Shown here: positions 34,857 through 41,934 of the stretch, piece by piece
How positions within the stretch are numbered: the first letter of the stretch is position 1
Layout: each line of letters opens with the position of its first letter
Assembly (NCBI RefSeq): GCF_017571495.1
Contig: NZ_JAGETZ010000005.1
Span: forward strand, 248,001-312,000
From: Hymenobacter negativus
GTDB taxonomy: Bacteria > Bacteroidota > Bacteroidia > Cytophagales > Hymenobacteraceae
Length of the DNA stretch: 64,000 nucleotides
Direction of reading: 5' to 3'
Program-made: the position numbers and the translations under genes
Notes under the pieces: model-generated
Database searches by the model: none
Told to the model about the DNA's origin: nothing
What the model saw: the letters and a program-made list of their open reading frames with translations, nothing else

Positions 34857-34901
34857 CAGGAGAGCACAGGAGGGTTTGGACTCACTTACCGGGCAGCTTT
34901 G
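34857..34901 (+). promoter_or_regulatory. CAGGAG promoter module of rhaT
   Basis: CAGGAGAGCA and CAGGAGGGTT (34857-34876) are the best direct-repeat pair. Then 17 bp and CAGCTTTG (34894-34901), with the rhaT ATG 19 bases further on. It overlaps an in-frame TTG at 34899, supporting the later start. Confidence 0.7.
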
Positions 34902-34919
34902 CCTAAAATCGACATAACT

Positions 34920-36008
34920 ATGGCTGTAATCTGGGGAGTTATCCTTCATGCGCTGGGCGGCTTTGCTTCCGGCAGTTTTTACCTGCCTTATAAGAAGGTG
35001 AGCGGCTGGGCCTGGGAAAGCTACTGGCTGGTGGGAGGCATCGTGAGCTGGCTGGTGGTGCCGTGGATACTGGGCTTTGCCACCGTGCCGAACCTGCTGG
35101 AGGTGCTGCACCAAACCGATGGTACCACGCTGCTGTGGGTGTATTTCTGGGGCATCATGTGGGGCTTTGGTGGTCTCACCTTTGGGCTGGCTATGCGCTA
35201 CCTGGGCCTGAGCCTGGGCATGGCCGTGATTATGGGCCTGTGCGCCCTGGTGGGCACGCTGGTACCGCCCATCTGGGAAGGGACCATGGGGCACCTGGCT
35301 AGCACCCTCTCCGGGCAGGTAACGCTGCTGGGGCTGCTGGTGTGCCTGGTGGGTATCCTGATTTGTAGCCGCGCTGGCCTGATGAAGGAGAAGTCGCTGA
35401 CGGCGGAAGAAAAAGGCAAGTCCATTGCTGAGTACGACCTGCGCAAGGGGCTGATGGTGGCCGTATTCTCCGGCATCATGAGCGCCTGCTTTGCCTTCGG
35501 GCTGGCGGCCGGGCAGAAAATAGCCGACCTGGCCGTGCAGCAGGGCGCCGACCCGCTCTTTAAGAACAACGCCATTCTGGTGGTCATTCTGTTGGGTGGC
35601 CTCACCACCAACGCCGTGTGGTGCCTCTACCTCAACGTCAAGAACAAAACTTACACCGACTACTTCAACCCCTCGTATCCGGCCCTGCGCAACATCATTT
35701 TCTGCGCTATGGCAGGCACCATGTGGTACTTCCAGTTCTTCTTCTACGGCATGGGCGATACCAAATTGGGCACTTACCGCTTCTCGGGCTGGACGCTGCA
35801 CATGGCCTTCATCATCGCCTTCAGCAGCATGTGGGGCTTGGTGCTGCACGAGTGGCGCGGGGCCAATAAGGCCACTATGCGCACCGTGACGCTGGGCATT
35901 CTGACGGTAGTGTTTTCGACCATTGTGGTGGGCTACGGCAACTACCTGGGCTCGCCGGAGCACAGCCAGCCCGCGCAGGATGCAGCGGCCGTCAGTTCCG
36001 GCAAATAG
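34920..36008 (+). CDS. rhaT: L-rhamnose/H+ symporter RhaT
   Basis: 362 residues from ATG 34920, with ten hydrophobic segments. The N-terminus MAVIWGVILHALGGFASGSF with YLPYKKVSGWAWESYWL is diagnostic of Bacteroidota RhaT. Later segments MWGFGGLTFGLAMRYLGLSL and MWYFQFFFYGMGDTKLG are also typical. It imports L-rhamnose across the inner membrane with protons. It is transcribed divergently from the aldolase fusion; the two modules between them should be regulated together. A terminator-like hairpin separates it from the PL11 gene. Confidence 0.95.
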   Translation: MAVIWGVILHALGGFASGSFYLPYKKVSGWAWESYWLVGGIVSWLVVPWILGFATVPNLLEVLHQTDGTTLLWVYFWGIMWGFGGLTFGLAMRYLGLSLGMAVIMGLCALVGTLVPPIWEGTMGHLASTLSGQVTLLGLLVCLVGILICSRAGLMKEKSLTAEEKGKSIAEYDLRKGLMVAVFSGIMSACFAFGLAAGQKIADLAVQQGADPLFKNNAILVVILLGGLTTNAVWCLYLNVKNKTYTDYFNPSYPALRNIIFCAMAGTMWYFQFFFYGMGDTKLGTYRFSGWTLHMAFIIAFSSMWGLVLHEWRGANKATMRTVTLGILTVVFSTIVVGYGNYLGSPEHSQPAQDAAAVSSGK

Positions 36009-36034
36009 TCGTTTTTGGCTGCCGCAGGCCAAGC

Positions 36035-36072
36035 GCCCGGGCCTTGTCAGTAGATGGGGCCTGGGCTTTTTT
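36035..36072 (+). terminator. Intrinsic terminator after rhaT
   Basis: Stem GCCCGGGCC / GGCCTGGGC with one G-T wobble, 14-base loop, then TTTTTT. The PL11 ATG is only 12 bases beyond, leaving no space for a separate promoter, so read-through or attenuation must operate. Confidence 0.8.
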
Positions 36073-36083
36073 ATTCATTTGCC

Positions 36084-38033
36084 ATGACCCAACGCTTCGT
36101 TGCTTTTCTGCTGACCACTGGCCTGCTAAGTGCCCGCCCGATGGCCGCGCCTCCCGCTGCCCCGCAGGCCCAGGCCGAGCGGCTGGGGCGCGGCGTGGTG
36201 GCCGTGGCGCAGCCTGATGGTAAGGTGTTCATCAGCTGGCGCTTGCTGACCACGGATGCGCCCGGTGTGGCCTTCGATGTGTACCGCCAAACCGGCAAGG
36301 GGACTCCCATTAAGCTGAACGCGCAGCCGCTCACGGCCGGCACCAACTGGCTGGATGAAGCTGCTAAAAAAGGCAAGTCGGGCACCTACTCCGTGTGCCT
36401 GGCCGGCACGTCCAAAGCCGCAAATGATGCTTCTGCCACCGCTGCTGCGTGGGCCGACGGCTACCTGCGCCTGCCGCTTCAGCCGCCGCCCGGTGGCACC
36501 GTGAGCAGCGGCTCCGAAACCAGCGCTTACACCTACACTGCCAACGATGCCAGCACGGCCGACCTGGACGGCGACGGCCAGTACGAAATCGTGCTGAAAT
36601 GGGAGCCCACCAACTCCCGCGACAATGGTTCGAACGGTATTACCGGCCCGGTCATTCTGGATGCCTATAAGCTGAATGGCACCCGGCTCTGGCGCATCAA
36701 CTTAGGGAAGAATATTAGGGCTGGCGCACACTACACCCAGTTTATGGCCTACGACCTCGACGGCGACGGCCGGGCCGAAGTAGCCTGCAAAACCGCCGAT
36801 GGCACTGTGGACGGCCAGGGCAAAACCCTTGGCGATGCCAGCAAAGACTACCGCTCACTCACCGTGCCCACCGATGGGCTAGGCGTGGCCTCGGCCCGCG
36901 ACAGCAAATACGGCCGCGTCCTGGCCGGGCCGGAGTATTTCACGGTGTTCAATGGCCTGACCGGTGGCGCGCTCGCCAGCACACCCTACCTGCCCGCCCG
37001 GGGCGACCTCAATGGCTGGGGCGGCATCGGGGGCAATGGCGGCAACGACAGCTACGGCAACCGCGTTGACCGTTTCCTGGCTTGCGTGGCTTACCTCGAC
37101 GGCGCCAAGCCCAGCGTGGTGATGTGCCGCGGCTACTACGGCCGCACCGTGCTGGCTGCCTGGGACTGGCGCGGCGGCCAGCTCACCTCGCGCTGGGTAT
37201 TCGACTCAAAAGATGGCAAAAGCCCCTTTTCTGGCATGGGCAACCACGGGTTGAGCGTGAACGACGTGGACGGCGACGGCAAAGACGAAATCGTGTACGG
37301 CTCGATGGTGGTGGACGACAATGGCACGGGCCTCTTCAGCACCGGTTTGCGCCACGGCGATGCCCTGCACGTGAGCGACTTCGACCCCGCTACACCTGGC
37401 CTCGAAGCCTGGGGCGTGCACGAGAACGAGGAGAAAGTGCCCGGCTACGAAAATGGCCCCGGCGCGGCTCTGTACGCCGCCGGCACTGGCAAAATCCTCT
37501 TCTCCGAGCTGCCGGGCCAGGATGTGGGCCGTGGCATGGCCGCCGACATCGACCCGCGCCACCCCGGGGCCGAAATGTGGACCAACGTGGCCGAACTGGG
37601 CCTGCTAAGCTGCAAGGGCGAGAAAATAGGTCCTGCACCCCGTTCCGTCAATTTCGGCCTGTGGTGGGACGGCGACCTGCTGCGCGAATTGCTCAACGAC
37701 ACCCGCGTGGAAAAGTGGGACTATCAGGCTGGCCAGCTCAGCACGCTGCTCGAAGGCAAAGCCTTCGGCGCCGCCTCCTGCAATGGCACCAAAGCCACGC
37801 CCTGCCTCAGCGCCGACTTGCTGGGCGATTGGCGCGAGGAGGTGGTATGGCGCACGGCCGATAATGCGGCGCTGCTCATTTTCAGCACAACGATTCCGAC
37901 CACTCACCGCATGGCGACGCTGATGCAGGACCGCGCTTACCGTCTGGGCGTGGCCCGCGAAAACGTGGGCTATAACCAGCCGCCGCACCCCGGTTTTTTT
38001 CTGGGCGAAGGCATGAAAGGCGAAGCGAATTGA
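36084..38033 (+). CDS. PL11 rhamnogalacturonan endolyase
   Basis: 649 residues from ATG 36084 (MTQRFVAFLLTTGLL signal peptide). It is an eight-bladed propeller with calcium-binding loops: DLDGDGQYEIVLKWEPTNSR, DLDGDGRAEVACKTADGTVD, GNHGLSVNDVDGDGKDEIVY and MAADIDPRHPGAEMW. The ending LGDWREEVVWRTADNAALLI and HRMATLMQDRAYRLGVARE is diagnostic of family PL11. It cuts the rhamnose-galacturonate backbone of rhamnogalacturonan I by beta-elimination, giving oligomers for GH105. Two CE12 esterases follow closely and should share the transcript. Confidence 0.95.
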   Translation: MTQRFVAFLLTTGLLSARPMAAPPAAPQAQAERLGRGVVAVAQPDGKVFISWRLLTTDAPGVAFDVYRQTGKGTPIKLNAQPLTAGTNWLDEAAKKGKSGTYSVCLAGTSKAANDASATAAAWADGYLRLPLQPPPGGTVSSGSETSAYTYTANDASTADLDGDGQYEIVLKWEPTNSRDNGSNGITGPVILDAYKLNGTRLWRINLGKNIRAGAHYTQFMAYDLDGDGRAEVACKTADGTVDGQGKTLGDASKDYRSLTVPTDGLGVASARDSKYGRVLAGPEYFTVFNGLTGGALASTPYLPARGDLNGWGGIGGNGGNDSYGNRVDRFLACVAYLDGAKPSVVMCRGYYGRTVLAAWDWRGGQLTSRWVFDSKDGKSPFSGMGNHGLSVNDVDGDGKDEIVYGSMVVDDNGTGLFSTGLRHGDALHVSDFDPATPGLEAWGVHENEEKVPGYENGPGAALYAAGTGKILFSELPGQDVGRGMAADIDPRHPGAEMWTNVAELGLLSCKGEKIGPAPRSVNFGLWWDGDLLRELLNDTRVEKWDYQAGQLSTLLEGKAFGAASCNGTKATPCLSADLLGDWREEVVWRTADNAALLIFSTTIPTTHRMATLMQDRAYRLGVARENVGYNQPPHPGFFLGEGMKGEAN

Positions 38034-38083
38034 TAAAGGCCATCATGCCTGCTGAGCACCCAATTTCTGAACCTCCACACCTC

Positions 38084-38854
38084 ATGAAAGCCAGACTCCT
38101 GTTTCCCTTTGTGCTGCTCCTGCTGCTGTCGCTTGCCTTCACCAAACCCAGCCCGCCGCCTACGCTGTTTATTATCGGCGACTCGACGGTGAACAACAAT
38201 GGCAAGGGGCAGTTGGGCTGGGGCAACGTCATCGGGGCCTACTTCGACACCACGCGGCTAAAGATTCGCAACAACGCCAAGGCCGGCCGCAGCACCCGCA
38301 CCTTCATCACCGAAGGCCGTTGGAAAACCACCATCGACGCCATCAAGCCCGGCGATTTCCTGCTCATGCAGTTCGGCCACAACGAAGGCAGCGTGCCCGA
38401 TACCAGCAAGGCTGGCCGCCGCGGCGTGCTACGCGGCACCGGCGAGGAAACCAAGAGCCTCGTGTGGCCCGACGGCCACCCCGAAACCGTGAACACCTAC
38501 GGCTTCTACCTGCGCAAATTCATCCGCGAAGCCAAAGCCAAAGGGGCTACGCCGGTAGTTTGCTCCATGATTCCGCGCAACGAGTGGAAGGACGGCAAAG
38601 TCATCCGCGCCAGCAATGACTTTGGCAAGTGGGCGCGGGAAGTAGCGCAGCAGGAGGGAGTCACTTTCATCGATTTGAACGACATCACGGCCCTGAAATA
38701 CGAGAAGTTGGGGCCCGAGGAAGTGAAGAAGTTCTTTCCCGGCGACCACACCCATACCAACGCGGAAGGCGCCCGCCTGAATGCCGAGTCAGTAGTCGAT
38801 GGCATCAAAACCAATAAGAAACTGGTGCTGAACAAGTACCTGAAGAAGGGCTAA
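38084..38854 (+). CDS. CE12 rhamnogalacturonan acetylesterase, copy 1
   Basis: 256 residues from ATG 38084 (signal peptide MKARLLFPFVLLLLLSLAF); a TTG overlapping the PL11 stop is less likely. SGNH-hydrolase blocks are FIIGDSTVNNN (nucleophile Ser), AKAGRSTRTF (Gly), MQFGHNEGS (Asn) and FFPGDHTHTNAEG (Asp/His). It removes acetyl groups from galacturonate so that PL11 can act. It begins 50 bp after PL11 and precedes a second CE12. Confidence 0.92.
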   Translation: MKARLLFPFVLLLLLSLAFTKPSPPPTLFIIGDSTVNNNGKGQLGWGNVIGAYFDTTRLKIRNNAKAGRSTRTFITEGRWKTTIDAIKPGDFLLMQFGHNEGSVPDTSKAGRRGVLRGTGEETKSLVWPDGHPETVNTYGFYLRKFIREAKAKGATPVVCSMIPRNEWKDGKVIRASNDFGKWAREVAQQEGVTFIDLNDITALKYEKLGPEEVKKFFPGDHTHTNAEGARLNAESVVDGIKTNKKLVLNKYLKKG

Positions 38855-38879
38855 CGCCTCTGTACCGTTCTAACGACCC

Positions 38880-39680
38880 ATGAAATCCACCAAAACGGCC
38901 CTCACTTCTGGCCTGCTAATTCTCGCTCTACTGCTGGCCGCCTTCACCGCCCGCCCGCCCAAGCGCAAGCCCACGCTCTTCCTCATCGGCGACTCCACCG
39001 TGAAAAACGGCAAGGGCAAGGGCGACGGCGGCCTCTGGGGCTGGGGCAGCTACCTGCCCGCGCACTTCGACACCACCCGCATCCGCATCGAGAACGACGC
39101 GCTGGGCGGCACCAGCAGCCGCACCTTCCAAACCAAGGGCTTGTGGGAAGCCGTGCGGGCCAAAATCCAGCCCGGCGACTTCGTCATCATGCAGTTCGGC
39201 CACAACGACGACGGCGCCCTGGCCGACACTTCCCGGGCGCGCGGCACCATCAAAAGCAACGGCGACGAAAGCCAGGAAATCTACAACCCCCTTACCAAGC
39301 AGCAGGAAGTGGTGCACAGCTACGGCTGGTACCTCCGCAAAGTCATCACCGAAACCAAGGCCAAAGGGGCCACGCCGGTGGTGTGCTCGCTCATCCCGCG
39401 CAACGTGTGGAAGGACGGCAAGGTGAGCCGCGCCACCGACAGCTATACCAAATGGGCCGCCGACGCCGCCAAGCAGGGCAGCGCCTATTTCATTGACTTG
39501 AACCGCCTGGTAGCCGACAAGTACGACCGCGAAGGCGAAGCCAAAGTCGGCACCGTCTACTTCACCTCGAAAGACCACACCCATACCATCGAAGCCGGCG
39601 CCATCCTGAACGCGGCCACCGTGGCCGAAGGCCTCAAAGCCACAAAAGGCCTGGCCTTGAGCAAATACGTGAAGAAATAG
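38880..39680 (+). CDS. CE12 rhamnogalacturonan acetylesterase, copy 2
   Basis: 266 residues with a signal peptide (SGLLILALLLAAFTA). Blocks: FLIGDSTVKNGKGKGDGG, ALGGTSSRTFQTKGLW, MQFGHNDDGALADTS and TSKDHTHTIEAGA. It is clearly related to the preceding gene, with shared runs such as KAKGATPVVCS, and starts 25 bp after it, so the two are tandem duplicates that have diverged. Copy 2 has the canonical HND block where copy 1 has HNE. They may prefer O-2 and O-3 acetyl positions. Confidence 0.92.
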   Translation: MKSTKTALTSGLLILALLLAAFTARPPKRKPTLFLIGDSTVKNGKGKGDGGLWGWGSYLPAHFDTTRIRIENDALGGTSSRTFQTKGLWEAVRAKIQPGDFVIMQFGHNDDGALADTSRARGTIKSNGDESQEIYNPLTKQQEVVHSYGWYLRKVITETKAKGATPVVCSLIPRNVWKDGKVSRATDSYTKWAADAAKQGSAYFIDLNRLVADKYDREGEAKVGTVYFTSKDHTHTIEAGAILNAATVAEGLKATKGLALSKYVKK

Positions 39681-39701
39681 CGCTGCTACGCGCCAATTGG
39701 G

Positions 39702-39890
39702 CCCGCGAATCCGTTGTCACACCCCGCGAACCGCTGCCTACGCCATGCAAACCGCTGCATAGGCCACGCGAACCACGCTATACGGCCCGCAAATCGCCTC
39801 ACACGGCTCGCAAACCGCTTCATAGGGCCTGCAAATGGCCGCATGGGCCATGCAAACGGCCCCATGCAGTACGCAAATCGCTTCATAGGC
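39702..39890. repeat. Minisatellite: nine tandem 21-bp units
   Basis: Nine adjacent units, each exactly 21 bp, with GCRAA invariant at positions 4-8. Approximate consensus is CMYGCRAAYCGCTNCATAGG plus one base. Units differ by several substitutions but never by length. The period is a multiple of three and has no stops in some frames on both strands, giving artificial long open frames (heptads like NRCIGHA). It begins 21 bp after the CE12 stop. Confidence 0.9.
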
Positions 39891-39953
39891 GATGTTTTTC
39901 GTGTTTGCCGTGTTTCGCGTGTTGGCCATGTTTTGAAAATTCGCCATGTTTCA
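39891..39953. repeat. Second tandem array: seven 9-bp units
   Basis: Directly abutting the 21-bp array are seven 9-bp units of the type CRTGTTTNG (for example CGTGTTTGC, CGTGTTTCG, CATGTTTTG). One unit is strongly diverged. The rest of the 375-bp gap before the next gene holds the promoter module at 39977. Confidence 0.75.
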
Positions 39954-39976
39954 CCGGCCCGCCGCTCCCTGCTTGG

Positions 39977-40021
39977 CAGGACGGTGCAGGAGGCTTACGG
40001 GCGGGGCGGGCGGTTCCTTCG
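39977..40021 (+). promoter_or_regulatory. CAGGAG promoter module of the FG-GAP gene
   Basis: CAGGACGGTG and CAGGAGGCTT (39977-39996), a G-rich 17-bp spacer, then TTCCTTCG (40014-40021). The ATG at 40056 is 34 bases on. The box is weaker than TAnnTTTG but spacing is exact. Confidence 0.55.
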
Positions 40022-40055
40022 ATGCACCCATTCCCGCCTTTGCTACTGCTTTCTT

Positions 40056-41801
40056 ATGAAAAAACGTGCCGTTCTGGCTGTGTTGCTGGGCTGCTTTGGC
40101 ACCCTGAATGTCTGCGCCCAACTACCCGCCGTTCGTCCGGCACCACTGCCCGCCACGGTCATCATCCCGGCTTCAGACTTCATTCAGGAAATCCCAAAAG
40201 GCGTCATCATCGCCGATGCCGACGCCCTCCACGCACCCTGGATTTTCAACAACACGGCCCTCGTGCTGAAGTCGAAAACCAACATGCAGGTGCGCGTGCA
40301 AGTGCCCGAAGCCGGTACCTACACGCTGTACGTACGCAGCCAGGGCGAGAAAAACACCAGCTTCAAAGTGGCCATCAACGACAAGGTGACGGCCGCTAGC
40401 TTCGGCCGGGGCCCGCTGAGCTGGCAGGCCGGCGGCACGTTTGAGCTGCCGGCCTGCCCGGCTTACGTCAAGCTGACCCGCATAGAGATGGGCGCGGCCG
40501 TGGATGTGCTGGTGCTGAGCAAAAACGCCGGCTTGCAGGAGGAAGACGTGCGGCCCTACCAACTGCCGGAGGATGTGCAGCTGCTCAAGCAATACGCTAT
40601 TCCGCAGTCGAATGCCGTGAAGTTTGGCGATGTGGACGGCGACGGTAAAACCGATTTTATGGTGCTGGAGCCCAACTTCTCGGCCCACGTTTTCAACAAC
40701 GCCGGCAAGGAGCTTTGGGCATATCAGGCGCCGACCGAATACGTGAAAGAGCGGTCGGAATTTGAAGCGCCCGGCGTGCTCTGGGACTTCGACCACAACG
40801 GCCGCGCCGAAGTGGTGCACTGGCGCTTCATCGAGGGCCAGGAGTGGCTGGTAGTAGCCGATGGCCGCACCGGTAAAATCCTGCGCAAAACCCCCTGGCC
40901 CACCCAGCCGCTGCCGCACGTCTACAACAACTTCCGGCTAGCTATTGCCCACCTGCACCCCGGCCCGGCCAACGACCTGGTGGCCTACACCGACATGGGC
41001 GGCACCCAAACCGTAACGGCCTACGCCGCCGACCTCAAACAACTGTGGCAACACACCGAGCACCGCAAAAAGGACAACCTCGGCCACTACGTTTACCCCA
41101 TTGATTTGAACAGTGACAACTTCGACGAAGTGCTGGTGGGCTCCCTGCTGCTCGACACCAAAGGCCAGGAAATCTGGAACCGCTTCGACCTGCTGCCTGA
41201 TAACCACGACCACGCCGACAGCTACAAATTCATCGACATGAACGGCGACGGCAAGCTCGACATCGCCACCGCCAACAGCGAAACCGGCGTGTTTGTAGTG
41301 GATGCGGCGACCGGCAAAACCATCTGGCAAAACACTGCCGAGCACAGCCAGCAGCTCGCCGTGGGCAATTTCCTGAAAGGTGTTTCCGGTCCGCAGCTCG
41401 TCATCGGTGGCCGCACCTACGGCACCCGCGGCACCGACGAGCCCGGCCTCTCCAGCCAGCTCTACTGGTTCGACAACGGCGGCAGCCTGGTAAAAAAATG
41501 GCCCGGCAACCCCATCAACGGCAACCCCGATTTTGTGCGCGGCAACTGGCGCGGCGACGGCTCCACTTGGCTGTTCTGGCACAAATTCCACCTGAATGAT
41601 GTCGGCACCGGCGAGCTGTATTTCCCGGACACAGTCTTCCACATGTTCGATTTCACCGGCCAGGGCGCCGAAGAAGTCATCACCCTAAGCCAGGGCCGGC
41701 TCAGCATTTTCGGCAGCCGCAGCGCCACCCACAGCGGCAAGGATTCGAAGAAGGATGTGGAATACCTGCGCAATTCCGTGGTGAACCACACGCATTATTG
41801 A
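40056..41801 (+). CDS. Secreted FG-GAP/VCBS-like beta-propeller protein, function unknown
   Basis: 581 residues from ATG 40056 (signal peptide ending NVCAQ). The open frame back to 39714 is an artefact of the tandem repeats, and the promoter module lies between. Residues 30-160 look like a carbohydrate-binding sandwich (FNNTALVLKSKTNMQVRVQV). The rest is a propeller with calcium loops FGDVDGDGKTDFMVLEP, VLWDFDHNGRAEVVHW, DLNSDNFDEVLVGS and FIDMNGDGKLDIATANS. The loops resemble those of PL11, so a lyase or a rhamnogalacturonan-binding role is possible, but the PL11 C-terminal signature is absent. I do not assign an activity. Confidence 0.8.
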   Translation: MKKRAVLAVLLGCFGTLNVCAQLPAVRPAPLPATVIIPASDFIQEIPKGVIIADADALHAPWIFNNTALVLKSKTNMQVRVQVPEAGTYTLYVRSQGEKNTSFKVAINDKVTAASFGRGPLSWQAGGTFELPACPAYVKLTRIEMGAAVDVLVLSKNAGLQEEDVRPYQLPEDVQLLKQYAIPQSNAVKFGDVDGDGKTDFMVLEPNFSAHVFNNAGKELWAYQAPTEYVKERSEFEAPGVLWDFDHNGRAEVVHWRFIEGQEWLVVADGRTGKILRKTPWPTQPLPHVYNNFRLAIAHLHPGPANDLVAYTDMGGTQTVTAYAADLKQLWQHTEHRKKDNLGHYVYPIDLNSDNFDEVLVGSLLLDTKGQEIWNRFDLLPDNHDHADSYKFIDMNGDGKLDIATANSETGVFVVDAATGKTIWQNTAEHSQQLAVGNFLKGVSGPQLVIGGRTYGTRGTDEPGLSSQLYWFDNGGSLVKKWPGNPINGNPDFVRGNWRGDGSTWLFWHKFHLNDVGTGELYFPDTVFHMFDFTGQGAEEVITLSQGRLSIFGSRSATHSGKDSKKDVEYLRNSVVNHTHY

Positions 41802-41815
41802 TTCATAACTGAGCT

Positions 41816-41920
41816 GTCATGCAGAGCGCAGCCCAGGCATCTCGCGTGCTTTCGCTAATCCTTTTTTAAACGACTCATTTACTATACCACGCGAGATGCC
41901 TCGGCTGCGCTCGGCATGAC
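41816..41920. repeat. Family B inverted repeat
   Basis: GTCATGCAGAGCGCAGCCCA and GGCATCTCGCG pair with CGCGAGATGCCTCGGCTGCG and CTCGGCATGAC. It takes up almost the entire 133-bp gap before the GH2 gene, so that gene probably depends on upstream transcription. Confidence 0.87.
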
Positions 41921-41934
41921 GTTCTGAATTTTAT

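Noticed and set aside
39702..39890. CRISPR-like array
   Set aside because: The units are contiguous, 21 bp and diverged, with no spacers and no cas genes.
39714..40055. In-frame N-terminal extension of the FG-GAP protein
   Set aside because: It translates the tandem DNA repeats, and a signal peptide begins at 40056 directly after a promoter module.
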